Below are positions 8,752 to 16,010 of a stretch of DNA of 64,000 bases, in pieces. The notes beneath the pieces were generated by a model. It had not been told where the DNA came from. It worked only from the letters and a program-made list of their open reading frames with translations, and did not search any database. Within the stretch, counting starts at the first letter, position 1; every line of letters starts with the position of its first letter. The stretch spans positions 558,001-622,000 of the forward strand of contig CAVYRN010000005.1 in NCBI GenBank assembly GCA_963771015.1. Direction: 5' to 3'. This DNA is from CAVSJJ01 sp963771015. GTDB lineage: Bacteria > Actinomycetota > Actinomycetes > Actinomycetales > Dermatophilaceae. The position numbers and the translations under genes were made by a program.

Positions 8752-9672
8752 TCAGGTGAGGGTCGAGGCGACGGTGACGTCCGAGAAGACCTCGATCGCA
8801 CCGCCACCGGGCCCGACGAGCAGGGGCTGGTTGTCGATGAGCCGGGTCGTGCCGACCCGCGCCGCCACGGCGAGAAGCGCCTCGCCGCGATACCACTCGG
8901 GCACATCATGGAGGGTGCTCGGGTGCACGAGGACAAGGTAGTCCACCAGGGCGAGAGGCTCCTCGACGAGGACCTCGCGGGCCGCCCGCCGGATCGCCGA
9001 CGGGCCGAAGGCGGCGGCGCCCGCACCGGCTCGCAGCGCCCCCGACAGGCACAGCGCCACGTCTCGGTCGCTCTCGGTGAGATAGGTGTTGCGGCTGCTC
9101 ATGGCGAGGCCGTCGGGTTCGCGAACCGTCGGCACGGACACGACGTCGACGGGGAAGTCGAGGTCACGGGCCATCCTGCGGATGAGGAGCAGCTGTTGGG
9201 CGTCCTTCTGGCCGAAGTAGGCGCTGCGGGCGCCGGTGAGGTGCAGCAGCTTGCCGACGACGGTGAGGACGCCGTCGAAGTGGCCCGGCCGGGCCTTGCC
9301 CTCCAGCACGTCGCCGAGCGGGCCGGCCGAGATCCGGACGCCCGGGTCGCCGTCGGGGTAGATGACGTCGGGGGTCGGGGCGAAGACGATGTCGACCCCG
9401 GCCGCGGAACAGATGGCCATGTCGCCGTCGAAGGTCCGCGGGTAGTGGGACAGGTCCTCCTTCGGCCCGAACTGGAGCGGGTTGAGGAAGATCGTCACGA
9501 CGACGTGGGTATGCCGCTTGCGCGCCTCCTGGATCAGCCGGGCGTGCCCGTCGTGCAGGGCGCCCATCGTCATGACGACCGCGACGTCGCGGCTCGTCAG
9601 CTGCTCGCAGGACGCCCGCAGCTCGGCGCGGGTGTGGGCGACCATGGGCGTGCTGGGGGCGTCGGTCACCAC
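8752..9672 (-). CDS. panC: Pantothenate synthetase
   Basis: ATP-dependent condensation of pantoate with beta-alanine. It is 306 aa; the HIGH-type nucleotidyl-transferase motif appears as TMGALHDGH (35-43). FLNPLQFG, GKARPGHFDGV, YFGQKDAQQ and AMSSRNTYL follow in the expected order. Two consecutive GTG codons (9670-9672, then 9667-9669) compete as start. The start overlaps the end of the DUF2520 gene by 7 bp. panD, which often follows panC in actinobacteria, is absent; nadB follows directly. Confidence 0.96.
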   Translation of the reverse strand: MVTDAPSTPMVAHTRAELRASCEQLTSRDVAVVMTMGALHDGHARLIQEARKRHTHVVVTIFLNPLQFGPKEDLSHYPRTFDGDMAICSAAGVDIVFAPTPDVIYPDGDPGVRISAGPLGDVLEGKARPGHFDGVLTVVGKLLHLTGARSAYFGQKDAQQLLLIRRMARDLDFPVDVVSVPTVREPDGLAMSSRNTYLTESDRDVALCLSGALRAGAGAAAFGPSAIRRAAREVLVEEPLALVDYLVLVHPSTLHDVPEWYRGEALLAVAARVGTTRLIDNQPLLVGPGGGAIEVFSDVTVASTLT

Positions 9673-10628
9673 GGCGTGCTCCTGTCGGGCGGCGAAGAGG
9701 GCGGTTCTGCGGACGGGTCTGCGGTCGGCTGCGACGGCGGTCCGGGCTCGGCGAGGACGGTGAGTAGCGCCTCGGCGTCCGCCGGGCGCAGCCGGCCACC
9801 GTCGAGGGCCCGGGTCGCGGCTGCCCGAGCCAACACGACGTACGTCGCCCGGATCTCAGGCGACAGCGGGGCCAGCCGGCGCAGGTGCTCGCTCACCGTA
9901 CCGACATCCCCGCGGGCGATCGGGCCGGTGAGCGCGGCGTCCCCCAGTCGCAGGGCGTTGTCGAGCGCGGCCTGGAGGAGCGGGCCGAGGACGGTGCGTG
10001 GCTCGGCGATCCCCGCGGCGCGCAGGATGTCCATGGCCTCGGCGACGAGAGTGGTGAGGTGGTTCGCGCCATGGGCGAGGCCGGCGTGGTAGGTCGGCCG
10101 GTCCTCCTCGGCCACCCACACCGGGTGTGCGCCGATCTCGAGGACGAGCGCCTCGGCCACCGGGCGCAGCTCCGCCGGGGCGGTGACGCCGAACGTGCAG
10201 TCGGCGAGCCGGTCCAGGTCCATGGCCGTGCCGGTGAAGGTCATCGCCGGGTGCAGCGCGAGGGGCAGGACGTGGCGGGGCAGGGCCGGAGCGAGGATGC
10301 CGACGCCGTGCCGACCCGATGTGTGGGCGAGAAGCTGCCCGGCCTGCCAGGCGCCGGTCGCGGCCAGCCCGGCGACGAGGCCACCGAGGACATCGTCCGG
10401 AACGGCGAGGAGAACGAGCTCGGCGTCGGCGACGACCTCGGGCACGCTCTTGATGGGGACGCCGGGAAGCAGCGCCTCGGCTCTGGCGACGCTGTCGCGG
10501 CTGACGGCCGAGACGCCGGTGACCCGGTGACCGGCCCGCGCCAGCGCAGCGCCGAGGACCGCGCCGACCTTGCCGGCCCCGACGATGCCGACGCCGAGGC
10601 GAGCGGGGTGCTCCGTCGGTGAGGTCAC
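9666..10628 (-). CDS. Rossmann-fold protein with DUF2520 domain
   Basis: A 320 aa protein with an N-terminal NAD(P)-binding motif (VGIVGAGKVG, about 13-22) and a helical C-terminal DUF2520 domain containing YHAGLAHGANHL. The fold resembles ketopantoate reductase and P5C reductase. Its conserved place directly before panC invites a role in pantothenate synthesis, but that is inference and no panE function has been established for it here. The start is GTG 10626-10628; the longer open frame upstream crosses a repeat and is not coding. The last about 30 residues are Pro/Ser-rich. Confidence 0.85.
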   Translation of the reverse strand: MTSPTEHPARLGVGIVGAGKVGAVLGAALARAGHRVTGVSAVSRDSVARAEALLPGVPIKSVPEVVADAELVLLAVPDDVLGGLVAGLAATGAWQAGQLLAHTSGRHGVGILAPALPRHVLPLALHPAMTFTGTAMDLDRLADCTFGVTAPAELRPVAEALVLEIGAHPVWVAEEDRPTYHAGLAHGANHLTTLVAEAMDILRAAGIAEPRTVLGPLLQAALDNALRLGDAALTGPIARGDVGTVSEHLRRLAPLSPEIRATYVVLARAAATRALDGGRLRPADAEALLTVLAEPGPPSQPTADPSAEPPSSPPDRSTPW

Positions 10629-10675
10629 GCACGGCACGCTACCCCGGCATACCGCCCCTCCCCCGAGGCGACAAC

Positions 10676-10792
10676 CACGATTCGAGGTAATCGAGCACCC
10701 CCAGACGCCACCGGAATACCTCGAACCGACGAACGACGCACGATTCGAGGTAATCGAGTACCCCCAGACGCCACCGGAATACCTCGAACCGA
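10676..10792. repeat. Two tandem copies of a 54-bp hairpin repeat
   Basis: Copies at 10676-10729 and 10739-10792 (period 63 bp) differ by one base, C versus T, in the GAGCAC/GAGTAC segment. Each carries the inverted arms TTCGAGGTA and TACCTCGAA (10681-10689 and 10717-10725 in copy 1) around a 27-nt loop. The pair lies in the 207-bp gap between the divergently transcribed DUF2520 gene and the MidA-like gene, and is noticeably less G+C-rich than its surroundings. Confidence 0.9.
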
Positions 10793-10835
10793 GGAGAGGG
10801 CGGAACGCCGCGGGGCCTCGCATAGCCTGTCCGCC

Positions 10836-11789
10836 ATGGAATCCCGGCCGTGGCGCGACGCCTGGCACGACGCGCTCTACGGCCCGGACGGCTTCTACCG
10901 CCGCCCGGAGGGACCGGCCGGGCACTTCCTCACCTCGACCCACGGATCGCTCGGGGCGGTGTTCGCCGGGGCCGTCGCCGCTCTCGCCGACCGCGAGGGG
11001 GTATGCCGCGTCGTCGACATCGCGTGCGGCCGCGGCGAGCTTCTCGCGCACCTGCACGCGGCCCGACCCGACCTCGGTCTGCTCGGCGTGGACGTGGTCG
11101 AGCGGCCGGCCGAGCTGCCCGAGTCGATCGGCTGGGTGCGTTCGCCCGGCGCCGAGGCCCTGCCTGCGGAGCTCGACGACCTCGACGGCGTTCTCGTCCT
11201 CGCACACGAGTGGCTCGACGTCGTCCCCTGCACCGTCGCGGAGATCGACGCCGACGGCGCGCTCGTCGAGGTTCTCGTCGACCCGGAGACGGGGGCCGAG
11301 TCCCTCGGGGCGCCGCTCGACGCCGCCGACGCCGGGTGGGTGGAGCGCTGGTGGCCCCTCGGGGACGCCGAACCGGGAGACCGCGTCGAGGTCGGACTCC
11401 GCCGAGACCTGGCCTGGACGGAGCTGCTCTCGAGGGTGCGGGCGGGCGCCGTTCTCGCCGTCGACTACGGGCACACCCGGGCGAGCCGACCGACGGACGG
11501 GACGCTGACGGCATACCGCGCGGGGCAGGCGACGGCGGCCGTGCCGGACGGCACGTGCGACATCACCGCCCATGTCGCCGTCGACTCCCTCGCCCACGAC
11601 GAGCTGACCACCCAACGCGATGCGCTGCGCGCCCTCGGGGTCAGCGGCGCCCGTCCGGACCTCGCGCTCGCCCGGTCCGAGCCGGCCGCCTACCTGGCGG
11701 CCCTCGCGGGCGCGTCGACCGCAGCCGCCCTCACCGACCCGGCCGGGCTGGGCGGGTTCTGGTGGGTGCTTCGGCGGGTGGCGCGCTGA
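10836..11789 (+). CDS. MidA/NDUFAF7-like (DUF185) SAM-dependent methyltransferase
   Basis: 317 aa. The N-terminal YGPDGFYRRPEGPAGHFLTS segment, a SAM motif VVDIACGRGELLAHL (near 59-73), the LAHEWLDVVPC block and GTLTAYR near the middle fit the COG1565 family. Mitochondrial NDUFAF7 symmetrically dimethylates an arginine of the complex I 49-kDa subunit, the eukaryotic counterpart of NuoD. Here a NuoD-like gene is encoded about 700 bp downstream on the same strand, so a methyltransferase-substrate pair is a reasonable hypothesis. The start ATG is at 10836-10838. Confidence 0.85.
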   Translation: MESRPWRDAWHDALYGPDGFYRRPEGPAGHFLTSTHGSLGAVFAGAVAALADREGVCRVVDIACGRGELLAHLHAARPDLGLLGVDVVERPAELPESIGWVRSPGAEALPAELDDLDGVLVLAHEWLDVVPCTVAEIDADGALVEVLVDPETGAESLGAPLDAADAGWVERWWPLGDAEPGDRVEVGLRRDLAWTELLSRVRAGAVLAVDYGHTRASRPTDGTLTAYRAGQATAAVPDGTCDITAHVAVDSLAHDELTTQRDALRALGVSGARPDLALARSEPAAYLAALAGASTAAALTDPAGLGGFWWVLRRVAR

Positions 11790-11801
11790 CGCCGGACGCC
11801 A

Positions 11802-11850
11802 CGTCTCACGGACCGGGTTTGATCCCGCGTCCGCCTTGCGGTGAGACTGG
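11802..11850 (+). terminator. Hairpin between the MidA-like and lipoprotein genes
   Basis: GTCTCAC and GTGAGAC form the outer arms, with an inner GGACCGGG / CCCGCGTCC stem around TTTGAT. It could act as a terminator of the methyltransferase gene or as leader structure of the lipoprotein gene; there is no T-tract. Confidence 0.45.
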
Positions 11851-11875
11851 TGAGCACCCACCGAAAGGACACCGG

Positions 11876-12400
11876 ATGCCGGGACGCACCCGCTGGGCCG
11901 CCGCCACGCTGGCCCTCGTGCCGCTCCTGGGCGCCTGCGCCGGCCCCTCGGGTCCGGCGACCCCGACGGGGGGCCCGTCGACGAGCCAGCCTCCCGAGCC
12001 GCCCGCCCCACCGAAGAGCGCGGTCGTCGGCCGCCACTACGACTTCGGGACGATCAGGAAGATCGAGACCGTGAACGGTGTCCAGGTCGTCATCCTCGAC
12101 CGCTGGACCGTCAAGAAGCTCGCCGACGCCACCCTCGCGCGGGACGGCATACCGGTCGCCAAGTACCGGCTGAAGAAGAGCCCCTACACGAACGAGAACA
12201 CCAAGGTGACGTTCCGGATCCCCGTCGCGCAGGACCCCATGGTGGTCCTGCGCCACTGCCTGGCCTGGGACGAGCCCCTCCAGGCGAAGTCGACCACGCT
12301 GGCCCAGCTGGCCAAGGCGGGCGCGGCCGACAGCCTGGTCGTCGTCGGCCTCGACGACCGCGGCTGGCTCGTCTCCGCTCAGAACCTCCCGGGCTGCTGA
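11876..12400 (+). CDS. Small secreted lipoprotein of unknown function
   Basis: 174 aa with a typical lipoprotein signal peptide: RTRWAAATLALVPL followed by the lipobox LGAC, Cys at residue 21. A Pro/Ser/Thr linker (22-46) precedes a globular domain of about 125 residues containing ILDRWTVKKLAD and a C-terminal Cys. The ATG at 11876 has a good ribosome site (GAAAGGA). Not recognised as a characterised family. It is encoded between the MidA-like gene and the NuoD-like gene and probably shares a transcript with the latter. Confidence 0.85.
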   Translation: MPGRTRWAAATLALVPLLGACAGPSGPATPTGGPSTSQPPEPPAPPKSAVVGRHYDFGTIRKIETVNGVQVVILDRWTVKKLADATLARDGIPVAKYRLKKSPYTNENTKVTFRIPVAQDPMVVLRHCLAWDEPLQAKSTTLAQLAKAGAADSLVVVGLDDRGWLVSAQNLPGC

Positions 12401-12479
12401 CCTCGCCGCTCGTCGCGTCCGGCCGCCGCCGAGGTCACCCCGTGCTGACCGGCGACGCCGCGTGCGGCACACTTGGCCC

Positions 12480-13679
12480 GTGGCTCTGTTCTCCGCTCCG
12501 TCCGCGCCGACCGAACCTGCCGGGCCCCGCGAGCTGACCGTCGGCATCGGCGCCGGCGAGCTGTCCACGGCCGACATGGTCCTCAACATCGGCCCACAGC
12601 ATCCCGCCACCCACGGCGTCCTTCGCCTGCGGGTGGTCCTCGACGGCGAGCGGATCGTCCAGGCCGACCCCGTCATCGGCTACATGCACCGCGGCGCCGA
12701 GAAGCTCTTCGAGGTGCGCGACGTGCGGCAGATCTCGGTCCTCGCGAACCGCCACGACTGGCTGTCGGCGTTCTCCAACGAGCTCGGGGTCGTCACCGTC
12801 GTCGAGGAGATGCTCGGCATGGAGGTGCCGCCGCGAGCGGTGTGGACCCGCACCCTGCTCGCCGAGCTCCAACGCGTGCTCAGCGCCCTCGTCTTCCTCG
12901 GCTCCTACCCCCTCGAGCTCGGCGCGATCACCCCGGTCTTCTTCGCCTTCCGGGAACGGGAGGAGATCCAGGCGGTGCTCGAGGAGGCCTCGGGCGGGCG
13001 CCTGCACTACATGTTCAACCGGGTCGGCGGCCTCAAGGAGGACCTCCCCGCGGGCTGGTTGCAGCGGGTCGAGGCCGCCGTCGCGACCGTCCGTTCGCGG
13101 CTTCCGCAGCTGGAGTCGCTCCTCGTCGGCAACGAGATCCTCCTCGGCCGGACCCGTGGGGTCGGGGTGCTCGACTACGAGACGGCCATGTCCTACGGGG
13201 TGACCGGACCGATCGGCCGTGCGTCCGGCCTCGACGTCGACCTGCGTCGGGATGCCCCGTATGCCGCCTACGCCGAGGTGTTCACGTCCGGCGGCGCCGG
13301 ACGGGTCGTCACCCGGACCGAGGGCGACAGTCTGGCCCGGCTGGAGGTGCTCATCGAGCAGGTGCACGTCAGCCTCGACATCGCCGACCAGTGCCTGTCC
13401 GTCCTCGCCTCGCTCCCCCAGGGTCCGGTCAACCAGCGGCTGCCGAAGGTGCTCAAGGTGCCCGAGGGCGAGCACTACTTCGCGACCGAGAACCCCCTCG
13501 GCTTCAACGGCTACTACCTCGTCTCCCGCGGCGAGAAGACCCCGTGGCGGATGAAGCTGCGCTCGGCGTCGTTCAGCAACGTCCAGGTGCTCTCGCGGGT
13601 CCTGCCGACCAACCTCGTCGCCGACATGGTCTCGATCCTCGGCTCGATGTTCTTCGTCGTCGGCGACGTCGACAAGTAG
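12480..13679 (+). CDS. Orphan NuoD-like protein (49-kDa complex I / hydrogenase-large-subunit fold)
   Basis: About 399 aa, clearly related to NADH-quinone oxidoreductase subunit D: MVLNIGPQHPATHGVLRL, VIGYMHRGAEKLFE, then ENPLGFNGYYLVSRGE and RLRSASFSNVQVL-like C-terminal blocks. Two normally conserved blocks differ: the usual VDR-L-DY is replaced by ANRHDWLSAFSNE, and the C-terminal GE(V/I)DR is GDVDK. No other nuo gene is nearby. It is therefore a NuoD paralogue that may not sit in complex I. GTG 12480 is preferred; GTG 12462 is the alternative start. Confidence 0.85.
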   Translation: MALFSAPSAPTEPAGPRELTVGIGAGELSTADMVLNIGPQHPATHGVLRLRVVLDGERIVQADPVIGYMHRGAEKLFEVRDVRQISVLANRHDWLSAFSNELGVVTVVEEMLGMEVPPRAVWTRTLLAELQRVLSALVFLGSYPLELGAITPVFFAFREREEIQAVLEEASGGRLHYMFNRVGGLKEDLPAGWLQRVEAAVATVRSRLPQLESLLVGNEILLGRTRGVGVLDYETAMSYGVTGPIGRASGLDVDLRRDAPYAAYAEVFTSGGAGRVVTRTEGDSLARLEVLIEQVHVSLDIADQCLSVLASLPQGPVNQRLPKVLKVPEGEHYFATENPLGFNGYYLVSRGEKTPWRMKLRSASFSNVQVLSRVLPTNLVADMVSILGSMFFVVGDVDK

Positions 13680-13719
13680 CCGCCCGCTCCCGTCCGGCCT
13701 GCCGCTCCCTCCCCTTCGC

Positions 13720-13798
13720 GCCCGGCGAAGGGTGGGGGTCTGCCCCATCAGCCGCCCCGATGGGGCTGATTCCCACCTTTGGCAGGCTCTCGCCGGGC
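13720..13798. terminator. Long hairpin between convergent genes (GTGGGG..CCCCAC family, copy 1)
   Basis: Outer arms GCCCGGCGA / TCGCCGGGC (13720-13728 and 13790-13798) enclose GGGTGGGGGTCTGCCCCAT and its near-complement ATGGGGCTGATTCCCACC. It separates the NuoD-like gene from the convergent DUF3180 gene and overlaps the stop codon of the latter. A closely related hairpin is at 46345-46397. Confidence 0.75.
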
Positions 13799-14274
13799 TA
13801 TTCGCCGGCTCGGTCGTCCTCGTCGTCCCGCGGCGGCTCGACGCGGCACCAGCGCTGGCCCAGCAGACCGGCCCCGGCGAGGACGACCGACGCGAGTACG
13901 GCCAACCCGAGCGGCAGCAGCCGGTCCCGGTTGGCGAGGAGGCCGAGCCCGCCGAGGACGACGGCAAGCTGCCCGGCATACCACCCGGCCGCGGCGGCCC
14001 CGGTGAGCACCGCCGCCTGAGCGAGGACGACGACCCGGGCCGCCCGCAGCGGGTCGAGGGTCCGCGTCGCCCGGCCCCTGAGGTAGCGGCGCACCGGCCA
14101 GGCCATGGCGACGACGAAGGAAGCCATGACGAGGAGCAGGACGAGCGCCGGCCACGGCGGTCGGGGGACGAGCGAGCCGGACGACACCGTGTACGTCCGC
14201 CAGGCCAGGCCCGAGATGGCGGCGACGACGAGCCCGACGAGGACGGCGAGCCGCAACCGGACGCCGACGCCCAT
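13798..14274 (-). CDS. DUF3180 membrane protein
   Basis: 158 aa with four predicted membrane segments (about 7-25, 38-58, 83-105 and 113-133) and a charged C-terminus (EPPRDDEDDRAGE). DUF3180 proteins are actinobacterial and are regularly encoded next to folK; no function is known. The start chosen is the ATG at 14272-14274, which overlaps the folBK stop as TGATG; three extra codons upstream are open but spoil this junction. Confidence 0.85.
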   Translation of the reverse strand: MGVGVRLRLAVLVGLVVAAISGLAWRTYTVSSGSLVPRPPWPALVLLLVMASFVVAMAWPVRRYLRGRATRTLDPLRAARVVVLAQAAVLTGAAAAGWYAGQLAVVLGGLGLLANRDRLLPLGLAVLASVVLAGAGLLGQRWCRVEPPRDDEDDRAGE

Positions 14275-15182
14275 CAGTGCCACCCTCCGTGCCGGACCTC
14301 GATCGGCCCCGCCGCCCGGACACCAGAGGTGTCCAGACCCGCCACGAGCGACGACACGTCCGCAACGTGGTCGCCCACGCGCAGCCGGGCGGACGGGTCG
14401 GCCGACAGCCAGGGAACCAGGACGAAGGCGCGCTCGGCAGCCCGCGGGTGCGGGAGGGTCAGCACCCGGTCCGCGCTCGTCACCTCTCCCGCGGTCGCCG
14501 GCGTGCCGTACTGGATGAGGTCGAGGTCGAGGGTCCGGGGTCCCCAGCGCACCTGCCGGGTGCGTCCGAAGTCGTCCTCGACCGCGTGCAGCCGCGCGAG
14601 GAGACGGGAGGGGGTGTGCCGGGTGCGCCCCACCACGACGGCGTTGAGGTATGCCGGTTGGTCCGGCCCGCCGACCGGCTCGGTCTCGTACGCCTCGGAG
14701 ACGGTGACGTCGCGCAGCCCTGCCCGGTGGAGACGTCGGACGGCGGCGGCGAGGGTCCCGGACCGGTCGCCGAGGTTCACGCCGAGGGCGATGACGACGG
14801 GAACCAACGGGCGGCGCCGCGAGAGGGTCACCGCCACATCGCCGAACGGCACCCCGACCGGCGCCTGGGGCTTGTGGACGGTGACCTCGACCGACTCGAC
14901 GAGCGGCCGGGCCAGGGCGTCGGCGGCGATGTCCTCGGCGAGCCGCTCGATGAGGTCGCGCGGCTCGCCCTCGACCCTGGCCACGATGTCAGCGGCGACC
15001 TCGGCGTAGCTCACGGTGTCGCCGAGGTCGTCGGTGATGCCGGCGCGGTCGAGGTCCACCTCGAGGACGACGTCGACGACGAAGTCCTGCCCCTCGCGGC
15101 GCTCCTCCTCGAACACCCCGTGGAAGCCCCGAGCACGCACGCCCGCGATGCTGATCCGGTCACCCGGTGCGGCGCCACTCAT
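14274..15182 (-). CDS. folBK: Bifunctional dihydroneopterin aldolase / HPPK
   Basis: A 302 aa fusion. Residues about 10-125 are FolB, converting dihydroneopterin to 6-hydroxymethyl-dihydropterin (ARGFHGVFEEERREGQ, YAEVAADI, VTVHKP). Residues about 128-290 are FolK, transferring pyrophosphate from ATP to that product (IALGVNLGDR 130-139, RWGPRTLDLDLIQYG near 214-228). Fusion puts consecutive folate-pathway steps in one chain; separate folB and folK are more common. The start overlaps the folP stop (TGATG). Confidence 0.94.
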   Translation of the reverse strand: MSGAAPGDRISIAGVRARGFHGVFEEERREGQDFVVDVVLEVDLDRAGITDDLGDTVSYAEVAADIVARVEGEPRDLIERLAEDIAADALARPLVESVEVTVHKPQAPVGVPFGDVAVTLSRRRPLVPVVIALGVNLGDRSGTLAAAVRRLHRAGLRDVTVSEAYETEPVGGPDQPAYLNAVVVGRTRHTPSRLLARLHAVEDDFGRTRQVRWGPRTLDLDLIQYGTPATAGEVTSADRVLTLPHPRAAERAFVLVPWLSADPSARLRVGDHVADVSSLVAGLDTSGVRAAGPIEVRHGGWH

Positions 15183-15991
15183 CGGGCACCCTCGATCGCC
15201 GCGGCGACATCGAGCGCGTCGACGGTCGACGCGACGTCGTGGACGCGCACCGCCCAGACGCCGTGGAGGGCGGCATACAGGCTCGTCGTCGCGGTCGCGA
15301 TGTCCCGCTGCCTCGGGGGCCGCTCCGATCCTGGCTCACGGCCGACCCGCCCGAGGAACGCCTTGCGGGAGGTGCCGATGAGCACCCGGGGACCGATGGC
15401 GACCACCTCGTCGAGCCGATGCAGGAGCGACCAGTTGTGCTCGGCCCTCTTCGCGAAGCCGAAGCCGGGGTCGATGACGAGGTTGGCGTCGCGAATGCCG
15501 CTGTCCCGCAACGCCTGGACGCGTTGTCTGAGCTCGTCGCAGACCTCACCGACGACGTCGTCATAGACCGCGCGGGACTGCATGTCGACGCTGTGCCCGC
15601 GCCAGTGCATGGCGATGAACGGCACTCCCGCCTCGGCGGCGAGGGGAGCCATGTCGGGATCCGCGAGGCCACCGCTCACGTCGTTGAGCATCGACGCGCC
15701 GACCTCGAGGGCACGGGCCGCGACGGTGGCTCGCATCGTGTCGATCGAGACCGTCGCCCCGGCCTCGACGAGGGCCGCGACGACGGGGATGACCCGGCGC
15801 AGCTCCTCCGCCACGCTCGGCCGTTCTGCCCCCGGGCGGGTGGACTCACCGCCGACATCGATGAGGTCAGCACCCTGGGCGAGCAGCTCGCGGCCGTGGT
15901 CGACGGCCGCATCGGGGGCGAACCACTCGCCACCGTCGCTGAACGAGTCGGGGGTGACGTTGACGACCCCCATGACGAGCGGCCGGCTCAT
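15179..15991 (-). CDS. folP: Dihydropteroate synthase
   Basis: Condenses hydroxymethyl-dihydropterin pyrophosphate with p-aminobenzoate; target of sulfonamides. 270 aa TIM barrel with both family signatures: MGVVNVTPDSFSDGG (7-21) and DVGGESTRPGA (45-55). VSIDTMRATVA, VIDPGFGFAK and IGTSRKAFLG follow. It overlaps folBK and starts 19 bp after the lysyl-PG synthase-like gene, completing folE-folP-folBK in one run. Confidence 0.96.
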   Translation of the reverse strand: MSRPLVMGVVNVTPDSFSDGGEWFAPDAAVDHGRELLAQGADLIDVGGESTRPGAERPSVAEELRRVIPVVAALVEAGATVSIDTMRATVAARALEVGASMLNDVSGGLADPDMAPLAAEAGVPFIAMHWRGHSVDMQSRAVYDDVVGEVCDELRQRVQALRDSGIRDANLVIDPGFGFAKRAEHNWSLLHRLDEVVAIGPRVLIGTSRKAFLGRVGREPGSERPPRQRDIATATTSLYAALHGVWAVRVHDVASTVDALDVAAAIEGAR

Positions 15992-16010
15992 CGACCCCCT
16001 CCCGTCTGCG

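Noticed and set aside
7123..10092. 989-codon plus-strand open frame opposite nadB-panC-DUF2520
   Set aside because: Antisense shadow of real genes in high G+C DNA; low-complexity Arg/Gly/Asp/Glu composition and no family similarity.
9666..10628. Naming the DUF2520 gene panE
   Set aside because: Fold and position fit, but the ketopantoate reductase active-site pattern cannot be shown from the sequence alone.
12480..13679. Calling the NuoD-like gene a regular complex I subunit
   Set aside because: No other nuo genes in the window and two conserved blocks differ; kept as NuoD-like.
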